49,547 nt of DNA from Okeania sp. SIO3B5. GTDB lineage: Bacteria > Cyanobacteriota > Cyanobacteriia > Cyanobacteriales > Microcoleaceae. The position numbers and the translations under genes were made by a program. The notes under the pieces were generated by a model. It saw only the letters and a program-made list of their open reading frames with translations, had not been told where the DNA came from and did not search any database. Below, piece after piece: positions 36,110 to 44,134 of this stretch (position 1 is the first letter of the stretch; each line of letters starts with the position of its first letter). The stretch is taken from positions 17,899 to 67,445 of the forward strand of contig NZ_JAAHHG010000002.1 of the NCBI RefSeq assembly GCF_010692555.1, written 5' to 3'.

Positions 36110-36916
36110 ATGATGGAAACAAAAGCCAAAACTTCAAATTGGCTAGGTTCATTCGTAAATCTAGCAGTTTTCATAACAGCTTTAGGAAGTATCGTCACTT
36201 TACAGGTATTCTGGCCCTCAGAAAATTCTCCCTTAAAAAAAGAAATCGTTTCAGACATGGCAGATAGAGTAGAAGCTGAAGAAAAAGAAGCTCTACAGCT
36301 AAAGTTATTGAAGGCATCTCCGACTTTTGGATTTGATAATTTGATTGCAGATTGGGTGTTTCTCCAATTTCTGCAATATTTTGGGGACGACTCTGCCAGA
36401 AATCAAACAGGCTATTCTCTTAGTGAAGATTACTTTGATATCATCACCCGCTTAGATCCAAGATGGGTTGATACCTATCTATTTGTGTCTAACTCTTTAT
36501 CTATATATGAAGGTAAACCAGAAGTCGCTGTAGAATACATGACTCGTGGTACTGATGTACTTTCTCCAGAAATAGATCAGAAAGCTTGGCAAGTATGGAG
36601 ATGGAAAGGTATAGATCAATTACTGTTAGTAGGTGATATTCCTGGAGCAATTGATTCTCATGAAATGGCAGCTGAATGGGCTGAAAATACATCGTATCAA
36701 AGCTTAACATCTCTGTTTAGACAAACAGCAAAATTTCTGAAGCAAGACCCTGATAGTAAATTAATCAAGTTTAATGCTTGGTTATGGGTATACGGTCAAA
36801 CAAGAGACCAAAGAGTACGCGATCGCGCTCAAAAAGAAATTCTCAAACTTGGAGGGAAAGTAGAAATCGATCAAAATGGAGAAACTCGTTTTGTCTTGCC
36901 AGAAGCTTCTGAATAA
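36110..36916 (+). CDS. conserved cyanobacterial TPR-like membrane-anchored protein
   Basis: A 268-residue protein with one N-terminal membrane segment (about 12-34, LGSFVNLAVFITALGSIVTLQ) and a helical extracytoplasmic or lumenal region. Helix pairs such as YFDIITRLDPRWVDTYLFVS, VEYMTRGTDVL and AIDSHEMAAEWAE look like tetratricopeptide repeats. I recognise it as a conserved cyanobacterial hypothetical but know no function. Divergent from the protease gene, 246 bases away. ATG 36110 is directly followed by a second ATG (MM), either of which may be used. The C-terminus ends FVLPEASE. Confidence 0.75.
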   Translation: MMETKAKTSNWLGSFVNLAVFITALGSIVTLQVFWPSENSPLKKEIVSDMADRVEAEEKEALQLKLLKASPTFGFDNLIADWVFLQFLQYFGDDSARNQTGYSLSEDYFDIITRLDPRWVDTYLFVSNSLSIYEGKPEVAVEYMTRGTDVLSPEIDQKAWQVWRWKGIDQLLLVGDIPGAIDSHEMAAEWAENTSYQSLTSLFRQTAKFLKQDPDSKLIKFNAWLWVYGQTRDQRVRDRAQKEILKLGGKVEIDQNGETRFVLPEASE

Positions 36917-36919
36917 AAG

Positions 36920-37064
36920 AGGGAACAGGGAATAGGGAATAGGGAATAGGGAATAGGGAATAGGGAATAGGGAATAGGGAACCCACCCCTAACCCCTCCC
37001 AGGAGGGGAATAATTGATCATCTATGGATAATAATTGATTTTATTTTTGATTATTGGAGATGTC
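36920..37064. repeat. (GGGAATA)n array, CCTCCCAGGAGGGG motif and R5 end
   Basis: 36924-36980 holds about seven heptamers GGGAATA. 36981-37010 is ACCCACCCCTAACCCCTCCC, AGGAGGGG. 37029-37064 is an R5 end (ATAATTGATTTTATTTTTGA, TTATTGGAGATGTC). Confidence 0.85.
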
Positions 37065-37182
37065 AATTGTAGGAGAAAGTTTTTCCATCAGATTTCACAT
37101 GACTTCAAATTATAAATTCCCCTAATTACCCCTATAATTATATAGATACAGTCCACCCTTAGTCATAAGAGAGACACTAAAA

Positions 37183-37926
37183 ATGGTTCTACAAATAAAA
37201 CCCACTAAACCAGAACCAACTGTAACTTGGAAAGCACTACCAGCAGACTTTACCTTACCAGACGATCCAGTGGAAAATATTCAACAACCTATCCTTGCTG
37301 CTGCTCTGAGTGATGCTTTGGGAGCTGCATTGCTCATTCAACCTCAAATGCTCATTGGTTCAAATTTTGGATTAGTAGCCACCGTCAACAACAAAATAGT
37401 TGTCAAAGCTCCCGATTGGTTTTATGTCCCCCAAGTACAACCAGTGGCAGAGGGAGTCATTCGCCGTAGTTACACTCCCAATCTAGAAGGCGCTCCTGTA
37501 GCTGTAGTGATGGAGTTCCTCTCAGAAACAGAATGTGGGGAACTATCAGTGCGTTCGACTCCACCATATGGCAAACTTTACTATTATGAACAGATTCTCA
37601 AAGTACCAACCTATATAACTTATGACCCCTACGAAGGGAATTTAGAGGTGCGTAGTTTGCACAATGGAAAGTATCGCTTTTCCTCAGCCAATGAGAATGG
37701 ACATTTTTGGATACCGGAATTAGAGTTGTTCTTGGGAATTTGGCAAGGGGAAAGACTAGGGCAAAATATTAGCTGGCTCAGATGGTGGGATAAGTCCGAA
37801 AATTTGTTGTTGTGGAGTAGCGAACAAACCGAACAGGAAAAACAACGGGCCGAACAGGAAAAGCAACGGGCCGAAAAATTAGCTGCTAAATTACGCGATT
37901 TGGGTGTCGATCCAAATTCGCTCTGA
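37183..37926 (+). CDS. Uma2 family endonuclease with charged C-terminal coiled coil
   Basis: A 247-residue Uma2 (DUF820) protein. Landmarks: KAPDWFYVPQV (PD motif), VAVVMEFLSETECGELSVRS (the E of the nuclease motif), YYYEQILKVPTYITYDPYEG and FWIPELELFLGIWQGER. The C-terminus has the repeated heptad EQEKQRAEQEKQRAEKLAAKL followed by LRDLGVDPNSL, a common tail in cyanobacterial Uma2 proteins. Complete, single gene. It differs from the 188-residue copy at 17911 in length and belongs to the longer subtype. Confidence 0.9.
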   Translation: MVLQIKPTKPEPTVTWKALPADFTLPDDPVENIQQPILAAALSDALGAALLIQPQMLIGSNFGLVATVNNKIVVKAPDWFYVPQVQPVAEGVIRRSYTPNLEGAPVAVVMEFLSETECGELSVRSTPPYGKLYYYEQILKVPTYITYDPYEGNLEVRSLHNGKYRFSSANENGHFWIPELELFLGIWQGERLGQNISWLRWWDKSENLLLWSSEQTEQEKQRAEQEKQRAEKLAAKLRDLGVDPNSL

Positions 37927-38131
37927 TATGGGAAATTATATCCGATTCAATAGTTATAGCACTACGGCCTAGAAGTGAGGGAGTAGGGGAGTAGGGAGCA
38001 TTTTTCTACCTGCTTGGTGCCCGTTCCCTTGCGTCTGCTACCCACGCGGGGTCTTACCGCTTGCGTCTAACACCAATGCGGGGTCGCATCCACTTTTTCC
38101 CCCTATTATATTTCTGAATTTCCTGGCTTCT

Positions 38132-38246
38132 GTAGGGGCGTTTTGCTGACTCATAACTATCGTTAACGCTCCGCGATATGTAAAGTGGCAGTTCTACGTT
38201 AGCAAACGGCCTTTTGCTGACTCATAACTATCGTTAACGCCCCTAC
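38132..38246. repeat. palindrome-bracketed repeat (R6 type)
   Basis: GTAGGGGCG at 38132-38140 and CGCCCCTAC at 38238-38246 are inverted. Inside are two direct copies of TTTTGCTGACTCATAACTAT, CGTTAACG. The ends match those of the 28-bp palindrome in tnpB. 37927-38131 has no gene, only GCGGGGTC-containing short repeats near 38045-38090. Confidence 0.75.
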
Positions 38247-38248
38247 TT

Positions 38249-38490
38249 AGGGCTTGCTGAATAAATATAAAAGCATTGACAGATAAAGGTAAGTGCCTTT
38301 TTGGGTCTTGAAAAAGTACAAGGTTTTCGTTCTAGGGAACTCAAAAAGCTAGGATTTTGGGTTGACTATCGCAGAAAAATCAAGGGATAATTCTTTCTAC
38401 TGCCTCCTTTAAATTCCCCATTTCTCCAGTATAGCTGTCTCCTGTCTCCTGTCTCCTACCTCAGCAAAAAGACTTTTGAGCGCAAACCCT
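38249..38490. mobile_element. MITE-like element, family R2 (242 bp)
   Basis: Ends AGGGCTTGC / GCAAACCCT, with ACTT on both sides (38245-38248, 38491-38494). The left part CTTGCTGAATAAATATAAAA and the right part AGCAAAAAGACTTTTGAGCG recur in the copies at 45899 and 46168. (CTGTCTC)n heptamers lie near 38436-38458. Confidence 0.85.
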
Positions 38491-38494
38491 ACTT

Positions 38495-38621
38495 ATATCA
38501 TGTTCAGTTGAATAGTTATACTTAGGACGAAGGAAGGCAGCTATGCTGAGGGCAGAAGGCAGAAGGGAATATTGGTTTAAAGGGAGAAGGTTTTTTGTCA
38601 CTAATTATCCGGACATGATAT
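38495..38621. mobile_element. MITE-like element, family R1, copy B (127 bp)
   Basis: Left end ATATCATGTTCAGTTGAATA, right end TTATCCGGACATGATAT. It starts four bases after the R2 element ends. Shares GAAGGAAGGCAGCTATGCTG with copy A and TTTTTTGTCACTAATT with copy C. Confidence 0.85.
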
Positions 38622-38742
38622 TACTCCTATGCCAAAAGTACATACCGCATGCAAAGATATTATAAGAGTTCTATAAAAAATAGGAAACAGGAGGATCAGT
38701 GGGCAGATTAGAGATAAGCTCAAAGAACCCGCTATAATTTCT

Positions 38743-39504
38743 ATGATCAGAAATCCAAACATTCGTGGCAATCATAAAATCAGGAAAATACTGTTGTTGT
38801 TCCTTTTTTCTATATTTTCTAGTCTATTAGTGTGGCTAGTTGGAAATACTATTTCACTCCAGTCAGCAGCAAAATCTCCTGTGGATACTTATTTAGTTTT
38901 AGGTGGAAGTATTAAACGGGAAATGTATATTGCTAAAGTGGCTAAACAACACCCTCAAACCCCAATATTAATTTCTAGTGGATCTCAAGACCCTTGTATT
39001 GTGGGATTATTTCAACGGGAAAATGCTCCTGTAGAGAAGGTTTGGTTAGAATATTGCTCTAAATCTACTTTTGGTAACTTGTATTTTACTTTGCCAATTC
39101 TCAAGAAATGGGGAGTGGAGCATATTAAACTTGTGACATCTGCTAGTCATTTACCTAGAGCTAAATGGTTAGCACAAATTATTCTGGGTGCTAATGGGAT
39201 ATGGGTAGAAACTGATATTGTTGAGGAAATAGGTGTGCCCGGTAATAAAGAATCTACTCTCAAGACTGGTTTGGATGTAATTCGTAGTTTATTTTGGGCT
39301 TTGGGAAGTAAGATAATAGAACCAAGATGTGCTGATGTGCTAAAACTTACACAGGTAAATATGACACAATGGTGCAACCATGGTTTTCGCTGCGAGCGTC
39401 AAGCAAAATTGAAGTCTAAGTCAATTTGTCGGGGAAAAAGGAAGAAGGAAGACGGAAGACGGAAGAGGGAAGAGGAGAGACGGAAGAGGGAGGAAGGCTA
39501 TTGA
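38743..39504 (+). CDS. YdcF family (DUF218) protein with repeat-derived C-terminal tail
   Basis: A 253-residue protein. One N-terminal membrane segment (about 14-36) and a DUF218 domain (about 44-205): DTYLVLGGSIKREMYIAKVA, ILISSGSQDP, EYCSKSTFGNLYFTLPIL and VTSASHLPRAKWLAQ. Family proteins are membrane-associated, with roles suggested in envelope metabolism; the substrate here is unknown. The last 22 or so residues (KRKKEDGRRKREEERRKREEGY) are encoded by a purine-rich short tandem array (GGAAGAC/GGAAGAG units, about 39437-39495) and are not part of the family. The original stop was probably lost when the repeat arrived or grew. Confidence 0.82.
   Translation: MIRNPNIRGNHKIRKILLLFLFSIFSSLLVWLVGNTISLQSAAKSPVDTYLVLGGSIKREMYIAKVAKQHPQTPILISSGSQDPCIVGLFQRENAPVEKVWLEYCSKSTFGNLYFTLPILKKWGVEHIKLVTSASHLPRAKWLAQIILGANGIWVETDIVEEIGVPGNKESTLKTGLDVIRSLFWALGSKIIEPRCADVLKLTQVNMTQWCNHGFRCERQAKLKSKSICRGKRKKEDGRRKREEERRKREEGY
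39437..39495 (+). repeat. purine-rich (GGAAGAG)n array within the YdcF gene
   Basis: Direct heptamers GGAAGAC, GGAAGAC, GGAAGAG, GGAAGAG and related units. They read in frame as alternating Arg/Lys and Glu residues. Confidence 0.85.
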
Positions 39505-39658
39505 GAAAGAAAAAAAGCTCAATTTTCTTTAGATATTCAACCTTGAGTTTACAAAAACGATACCAACGAATATCATATCACTTATAATAAAGTTTTTGTT
39601 TGTAGTTGGGCTTGAGCCTCTGAAATACTTAGTATTAAGGCTGAGGTAATTATTAATT

Positions 39659-39890
39659 AGGGTTTGCACTCAAAAGTCTTTTAGTAGGGGTAGGAGACAG
39701 GAGACAACCCACCCCTCGCCCCTCCCAGGAGGGGAGGGAGATGGTTCTATTGTAGTGATTGAAATGCAGGTTGCTAGAATGGCTGGTTTTAATAAACGAG
39801 TAGCTTATAACGCGCTGCGCCTGATGGTGTCCCCCGCAAAGGGAGGCGCCCATGCGCATCGGTATCATCGTGACTTTTTCAGCAAACCCT
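39659..39890. mobile_element. MITE-like element, family R2 (232 bp)
   Basis: Ends AGGGTTTGC / GCAAACCCT with perfect AATT on both sides (39655-39658, 39891-39894). Includes CCACCCCTCGCCCCTCCCAG and a segment TAACGCGCTGCGCCTGATGG not seen elsewhere in the window. 39505-39658 contains the second copy of the GGGCTTGAGC repeat; 39895-40024 holds no gene. Confidence 0.85.
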
Positions 39891-40024
39891 AATTATTAAT
39901 TCTTCGGTAAAGCACAAGGTCTTATTGCTGATAGCTGATGGCTAATAGCTGAATGCTTACAATAGCGATCGCTCAATTAAGATTAAAAAGTTATTGATGT
40001 TCCATGGAACGTCCCTACTGTTGT

Positions 40025-41077
40025 CTACCGTGCAGGAAAACCGCTGTAAGGAATTGTTCGCAATGCTTTAGCTAAAGCACAATCATTTTCTCTGAGACCT
40101 TCATAGAAAAATAACACTTCTCCATTAATCCCTACAGAACGATTATAAGCGATCGCCTCCAAAAGATAATCTACACTAATTCGATAAGAGCCAACTTTAA
40201 TTAAAATCCCTGGAAACACTTTGCTTAAATGACTACAAATAAACTGCTGTTTCACTAACTGTTGGACAATAGATTTGTAACTAGCAAAATCACGACGGTA
40301 AAGTTGAGGATGAATAATATCCACAATTCCTTGATTTATCCAAGTGGGGTAGTCTTGTAAGTATTCATTCAAACTCCACTTGTAAAAACTGGGAGCCATT
40401 GAAACCAAAAGTTCAGGCTTAATTGCTTTCACTTCCCGATGTAAACGAGTTAGAAAATTTGTCAGAATATCTGCACGCCACTGTAACCATTTGTGATGTT
40501 TATGGTTTCGGGGTGGATGACAAGAAAATTGCTGACGATAACGTTCCACTGTTTTAGCATCGTAGCCACCTTCTGAAGGAAATGCTGGCATTCGATCATC
40601 TCCCTGGATACCATCAATGTCATAGTTTCTCACAACTTCCAATACTAGATCGATCAGAAAATTCTGCACTTGCTCATCCAAAGCATTCATCCACTCAAAA
40701 CCATTTTTTACCAATAAATTTCCCTTACAGTCACGAGCTGCCCATTCTGGTTTTTTTGCCAGAAGTAACCCTCCATTTTGTTTGTAAGAGCTGACAAACC
40801 CGTATTCAAACCAAGGAATAATTTTAATACCGACTCGCCGTGCTTCTATAATTACTTCTGCTAAGGGATCGCGACCTTTGTATTGGGGGTCTATCTCTCT
40901 GCCAAAAATTGTCTGCATCAGTTGACTGGGGTAGAGAGTAAATGCTTTATTCCAGACCACCGGAAATACAACATTAAATCCTGTTTCAGCAAGAAAGTCT
41001 ATTGCTTCAGCGATATTATCTCTGGAATGGAGGACTTTACTATCAACATTTGTGAGCCAGATACCGCGTAATATCAT
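40025..41077 (-). CDS. family 10 glycosylhydrolase-like protein (GHL10/DUF187)
   Basis: A 350-residue protein with a TIM-barrel-type signature of GHL10: RGIWLTNVDSKVL (4-16), GFNVVFPVVWNKAFTLYPS (33-51), AGIKIIPWFEYGF-like VGIKIIPWFEYGF, DIDGIQGDDRMPAFPSEGGYD with acidic catalytic-type residues, and LVSMAPSFYKWSLNEYLQDY. It lacks a signal peptide, so it is predicted cytosolic; the polysaccharide substrate is unknown. The start codon (CAT at 41075-41077 on the plus strand) lies inside the left end of an R1 MITE, so ATGATAT of the gene is contributed by the element. Matching starts in relatives suggest little was lost. Confidence 0.83.
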   Translation of the reverse strand: MILRGIWLTNVDSKVLHSRDNIAEAIDFLAETGFNVVFPVVWNKAFTLYPSQLMQTIFGREIDPQYKGRDPLAEVIIEARRVGIKIIPWFEYGFVSSYKQNGGLLLAKKPEWAARDCKGNLLVKNGFEWMNALDEQVQNFLIDLVLEVVRNYDIDGIQGDDRMPAFPSEGGYDAKTVERYRQQFSCHPPRNHKHHKWLQWRADILTNFLTRLHREVKAIKPELLVSMAPSFYKWSLNEYLQDYPTWINQGIVDIIHPQLYRRDFASYKSIVQQLVKQQFICSHLSKVFPGILIKVGSYRISVDYLLEAIAYNRSVGINGEVLFFYEGLRENDCALAKALRTIPYSGFPAR

Positions 41078-41180
41078 GTTCGGTTGAATACTTATAAATA
41101 AACGACGGAGGAGTCAGAAGTCAGGAGTTAGGAGGGAAGAAGAAGGAAGTTTTTTATCACTAATTCAACGGACATGATAT
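41071..41180. mobile_element. MITE-like element, family R1, copy C (110 bp)
   Basis: Left end ATATCATGTTCGGTTGAATA, CTTAT; right end CAACGGACATGATAT. Shares TTTTTTATCACTAATT with copy B. It overlaps the start codon of the GHL10-like gene by seven bases and would carry that gene's promoter and ribosome-binding region. 41181-41483 is the ho1 upstream region, without other genes. Confidence 0.88.
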
Positions 41181-41483
41181 AATCCCATAAATTAAGGAAG
41201 AAGTAAGGTGAAGTATTTACATCTAAATTATATATAACAAAACTGTCATGTTTTTGTAGTGCTAATATCTCGATTCATAGGTATAGTTTAGTTTAAATGC
41301 ACAACTGCTTATTCCTGAAGTTAGGGAAAGTCTAATATATCCTAGCAGTTGCTTCTTAATCATTCTTAATGTAAATTCCGATCCATTCATTTTAATCTAT
41401 AGAAATAGGCAATAAATTTCTAAATTTCTGTAGGAATTGATACGCCAAGTTGTATAATCTAGTATTCGTCAGGAAAATTTAAC

Positions 41484-42203
41484 ATGAGTGTAAACCTAGC
41501 AACTCAATTGCGTGAAGGAACCAAAAAATCTCATACAGATGCAGAAAACGTAGGTTTTGTCAAGTGTTTTTTAAAAGGTGTTGTAGAAAAGAAGTCCTAC
41601 CGGAATTTAGTTAAGAATCTTTACTTTGTTTATTCCGCAATGGAAGAAGAGATGGAACGCCACCGGGAACATCCCATCCTTTCCCAGGTTTATTTTGCAG
41701 AGCTAAACCGTAAACAGAGTTTAGAGAAAGACCTACACTTTTATTATGGTGCTGGTTGGCGCGATCAAATTGCTCCTTCTGCTGCGGGTGAAGCTTATGT
41801 ACAGAGAATTAGAGAAATTTCAGAAAAAGAACCAGAATTGTTAGTAGCTCACTCCTATACTCGCTACTTGGGAGATTTGTCTGGCGGTCAAATTCTCAAG
41901 AAAATTGCTCAGAGAGGTATGAATTTAACTGATGGGGAAGGTACTGCTTTCTATGAGTTCACAGAAATTTCTGATGAGAAGGCATTCAAGAATATGTATC
42001 GTCAGGCGATGAATGATTTACCCATCGATCAGGCAACAGCAGATAGAATGGTTGATGAAGCGAATGCTGCTTTTGACATGAACATGAAAGTGTTCAATGA
42101 ACTAGAGGGTAATTTAATTAAGGCGATCGGTGTGTTGTTGTTCAATACTTTAACTAGAAGACGTAGTTCAGGTAGTACAGAGTTAGCTCCTGCTGCTGAA
42201 TAA
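41484..42203 (+). CDS. ho1: heme oxygenase HO1
   Basis: A 239-residue heme oxygenase. Proximal heme ligand H17 in KKSHTDAEN, the distal-helix motif LGDLSGGQ (129-136), and LATQLREGTKKSH at the start are all standard. It opens heme to biliverdin IX-alpha with ferredoxin-derived electrons; biliverdin is the precursor of phycocyanobilin for phycobilisomes. The C-terminal tail after FNTLTRRRSSG is short and polar. Single gene, ending at a terminator-like hairpin. No ribosome-binding site is strong; the ATG at 41484 follows AGGAAAATTTAAC. Confidence 0.97.
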   Translation: MSVNLATQLREGTKKSHTDAENVGFVKCFLKGVVEKKSYRNLVKNLYFVYSAMEEEMERHREHPILSQVYFAELNRKQSLEKDLHFYYGAGWRDQIAPSAAGEAYVQRIREISEKEPELLVAHSYTRYLGDLSGGQILKKIAQRGMNLTDGEGTAFYEFTEISDEKAFKNMYRQAMNDLPIDQATADRMVDEANAAFDMNMKVFNELEGNLIKAIGVLLFNTLTRRRSSGSTELAPAAE

Positions 42204-42264
42204 TAACGGTTAATTGGTTAATATTTCCATCTTTGTAGAAAGTATAACACTTTTAAGTTGTATT

Positions 42265-42316
42265 AAATGTTGGGGGTTTGATGGCTCTAGAGGAGTCACC
42301 AAATCTCCAACATTTT
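42265..42316 (+). terminator. ho1 terminator-like hairpin
   Basis: AAATGTTGG (42265-42273) pairs with CCAACATTT (42307-42315), with further pairing inside (TTTG..TGGCTC / GAGTCACCAAA). A T-rich stretch (TTTTGCTTTT) follows, 60 bases after the ho1 stop. Confidence 0.75.
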
Positions 42317-42420
42317 GCTTTTGAACAGGAGTAGGACACCTTCTTGAAAACTAGACAAAGCTAGACATCTGCCATCGGTGATTGCAAATGATTTCGTGGC
42401 TCACCCGTTTCAATGTGTAC

Positions 42421-43963
42421 TTACTGTGAAAGTTGATGTTCCGCCCATAAACTATGGGTGAGGATACCCTCAAGAGCTTTCCTCCACTGAAAAAGTTGAG
42501 TCCTTCGGATACGATGTAGTTTAATAAAACTAGCAACTCGCCTCCAATGACTCCAATCATGTTTGTTGACATCCTCTGGTCTCAACAAACAGTGTGGTAT
42601 TTTTTCTGATAATTTTAACGCTCTACGGCCAATTACTAAAGCAGCAGCAGTGCCACTATTTAGGCCATACTTAGCCATATAATTAATCATCCCAATCACG
42701 CTGGTAAAAGCTGGATTTACTTTAATTAATTCCACCCCAAATCTTCTACAACGTGACTCTAAAGTTTCTCTAAACATTCCAGTAGATAAGTTGGAAAGCA
42801 TCTCATTGTAAACTTTGCTTTCTTCGCTCATCTTGGCCTTTTTTTTACTAAAGTCTAGAGATTCAATGGCAATAGCACATTCAAAAAATTCTGCTAAGAA
42901 AACAATTTGAGAAACAATATTTCTCATGGATGCTTGTCGTTGTCCTGTTGTTTGATTTTTCCATTTATACGGAATTTCTTCTAAATATTCAATGTTACCA
43001 TCCCACTTCACATAAGTAACTGAAATTGAATCAGCATTAAAATCAATACCAAGACAACCATTTTTTCTTGTATGAACTACTGGTATTTCTGGTACATAAG
43101 TTGAAAGATGTACATACCAATTATCCTGTTTATGTTCTCTACGAAAAATAGAAGTTGTGATTGGTTTTAAATTGTTTATGGCATAATCTAAATCTGTTGC
43201 TCTATATCTGCCATTCCTATCTGAAATACTAAATTCTAGCTGTATTTTCTGACCATATTTATCCTGTAACGGTCTAGGTAGTTGAACTTGTAGTTGATAT
43301 AACCCATCCTCTTTTAATGGGAAAACTTTGAGCATAGTTCCACCCCCTGGCTGAGATTTTCCCACACAGAAAAATCTGCCTGAGCGTTTTTTTCTCCAAT
43401 CTACACTCCATCCCGATCGGGTTTTATATCCATTTTCTGCTAAATTATGTTGAGCGTTAAATAATTTCTGTGAACCAAAACAAATATGTAGACGTTCTGT
43501 TTTTTTTAACTGCTTTAATTTTTGTTTCAGACTAGCTATTTTCTGAATTTTACTTTTTAACCCTAGCAATTGATTAAAAAATTTATTTCGGGCTTGTATA
43601 TGTGGAAAACCTTTTTTTGTTGCTAATTTTAAAGTTTTTTCTAGTTTGGTGATGAGTTTTTTTGTCGCAGTTGTTTTGGCGCTTAATTGCAACTCTAATT
43701 TAGAAATATGGTTTTTTTTGGCTGTTTTTAATTGGTTTAAACATGTTCGTGCTTCAGTAGCAATTGAGTCAGCATAAGCCCATTGAATGTTAAACTTTTT
43801 CATTACTTCGCTTTTCTAGTTCAGATTCTGATAATTTCTCAGTTTGCATCCAGTTAACAGCAGAGCGTTTCCAGGATTCATATAATGCTCCGAGTTCTTC
43901 AAATACGGGATGGTATTCAATTTTAGCTTCTATTCCTGTCAAGGAACCGTGAGATTTGGCCAT
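42421..43963 (-). pseudogene. TnpB-like transposon protein, split by a frameshift
   Basis: Minus strand. The first part (43790-43963, ATG at 43963) encodes MAKSHGSLTGIEAKIEYHPV, FEELGALYESWKRSAVNWMQ, TEKLSESELEKR, then SNEKV and TAA. The remaining 460 codons (ATG 43803 to 42421) overlap it in another frame and continue with FNIQWAYADSIATEARTCLN. The two are one TnpB-related protein of about 510 residues, shifted near the A-rich GAAAAAG at about 43795-43810. RuvC-I (GCLGIDFNADSISV) and RuvC-II (AIAIESLDFSKKK) are visible; at RuvC-III the sequence is YGLNSGTAAALVIGRRAL, with no Asp where one is often found, and no zinc ribbon. A programmed shift is possible but unproven. Confidence 0.8.
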
Positions 43964-44134
43964 TACTCACATTGAATTACTTTACTCAAGGTTAGCAGAG
44001 CTTGCCTTTTTGTGTCAATAATATTTGCGCTTTGCTTTGACATGAACTCAAGTTTCGTGTCTGGTTCCTAATTTTTCTACCTATTTGCCATTGTGTAATA
44101 TCCTAGACATTTTGTAGATGTTTGTCTAGGATAG

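Noticed and set aside
42351-42572. A 73-codon minus-strand frame near the end of the TnpB-like gene
   Set aside because: It overlaps the TnpB-like C-terminus in another frame and has no independent features.
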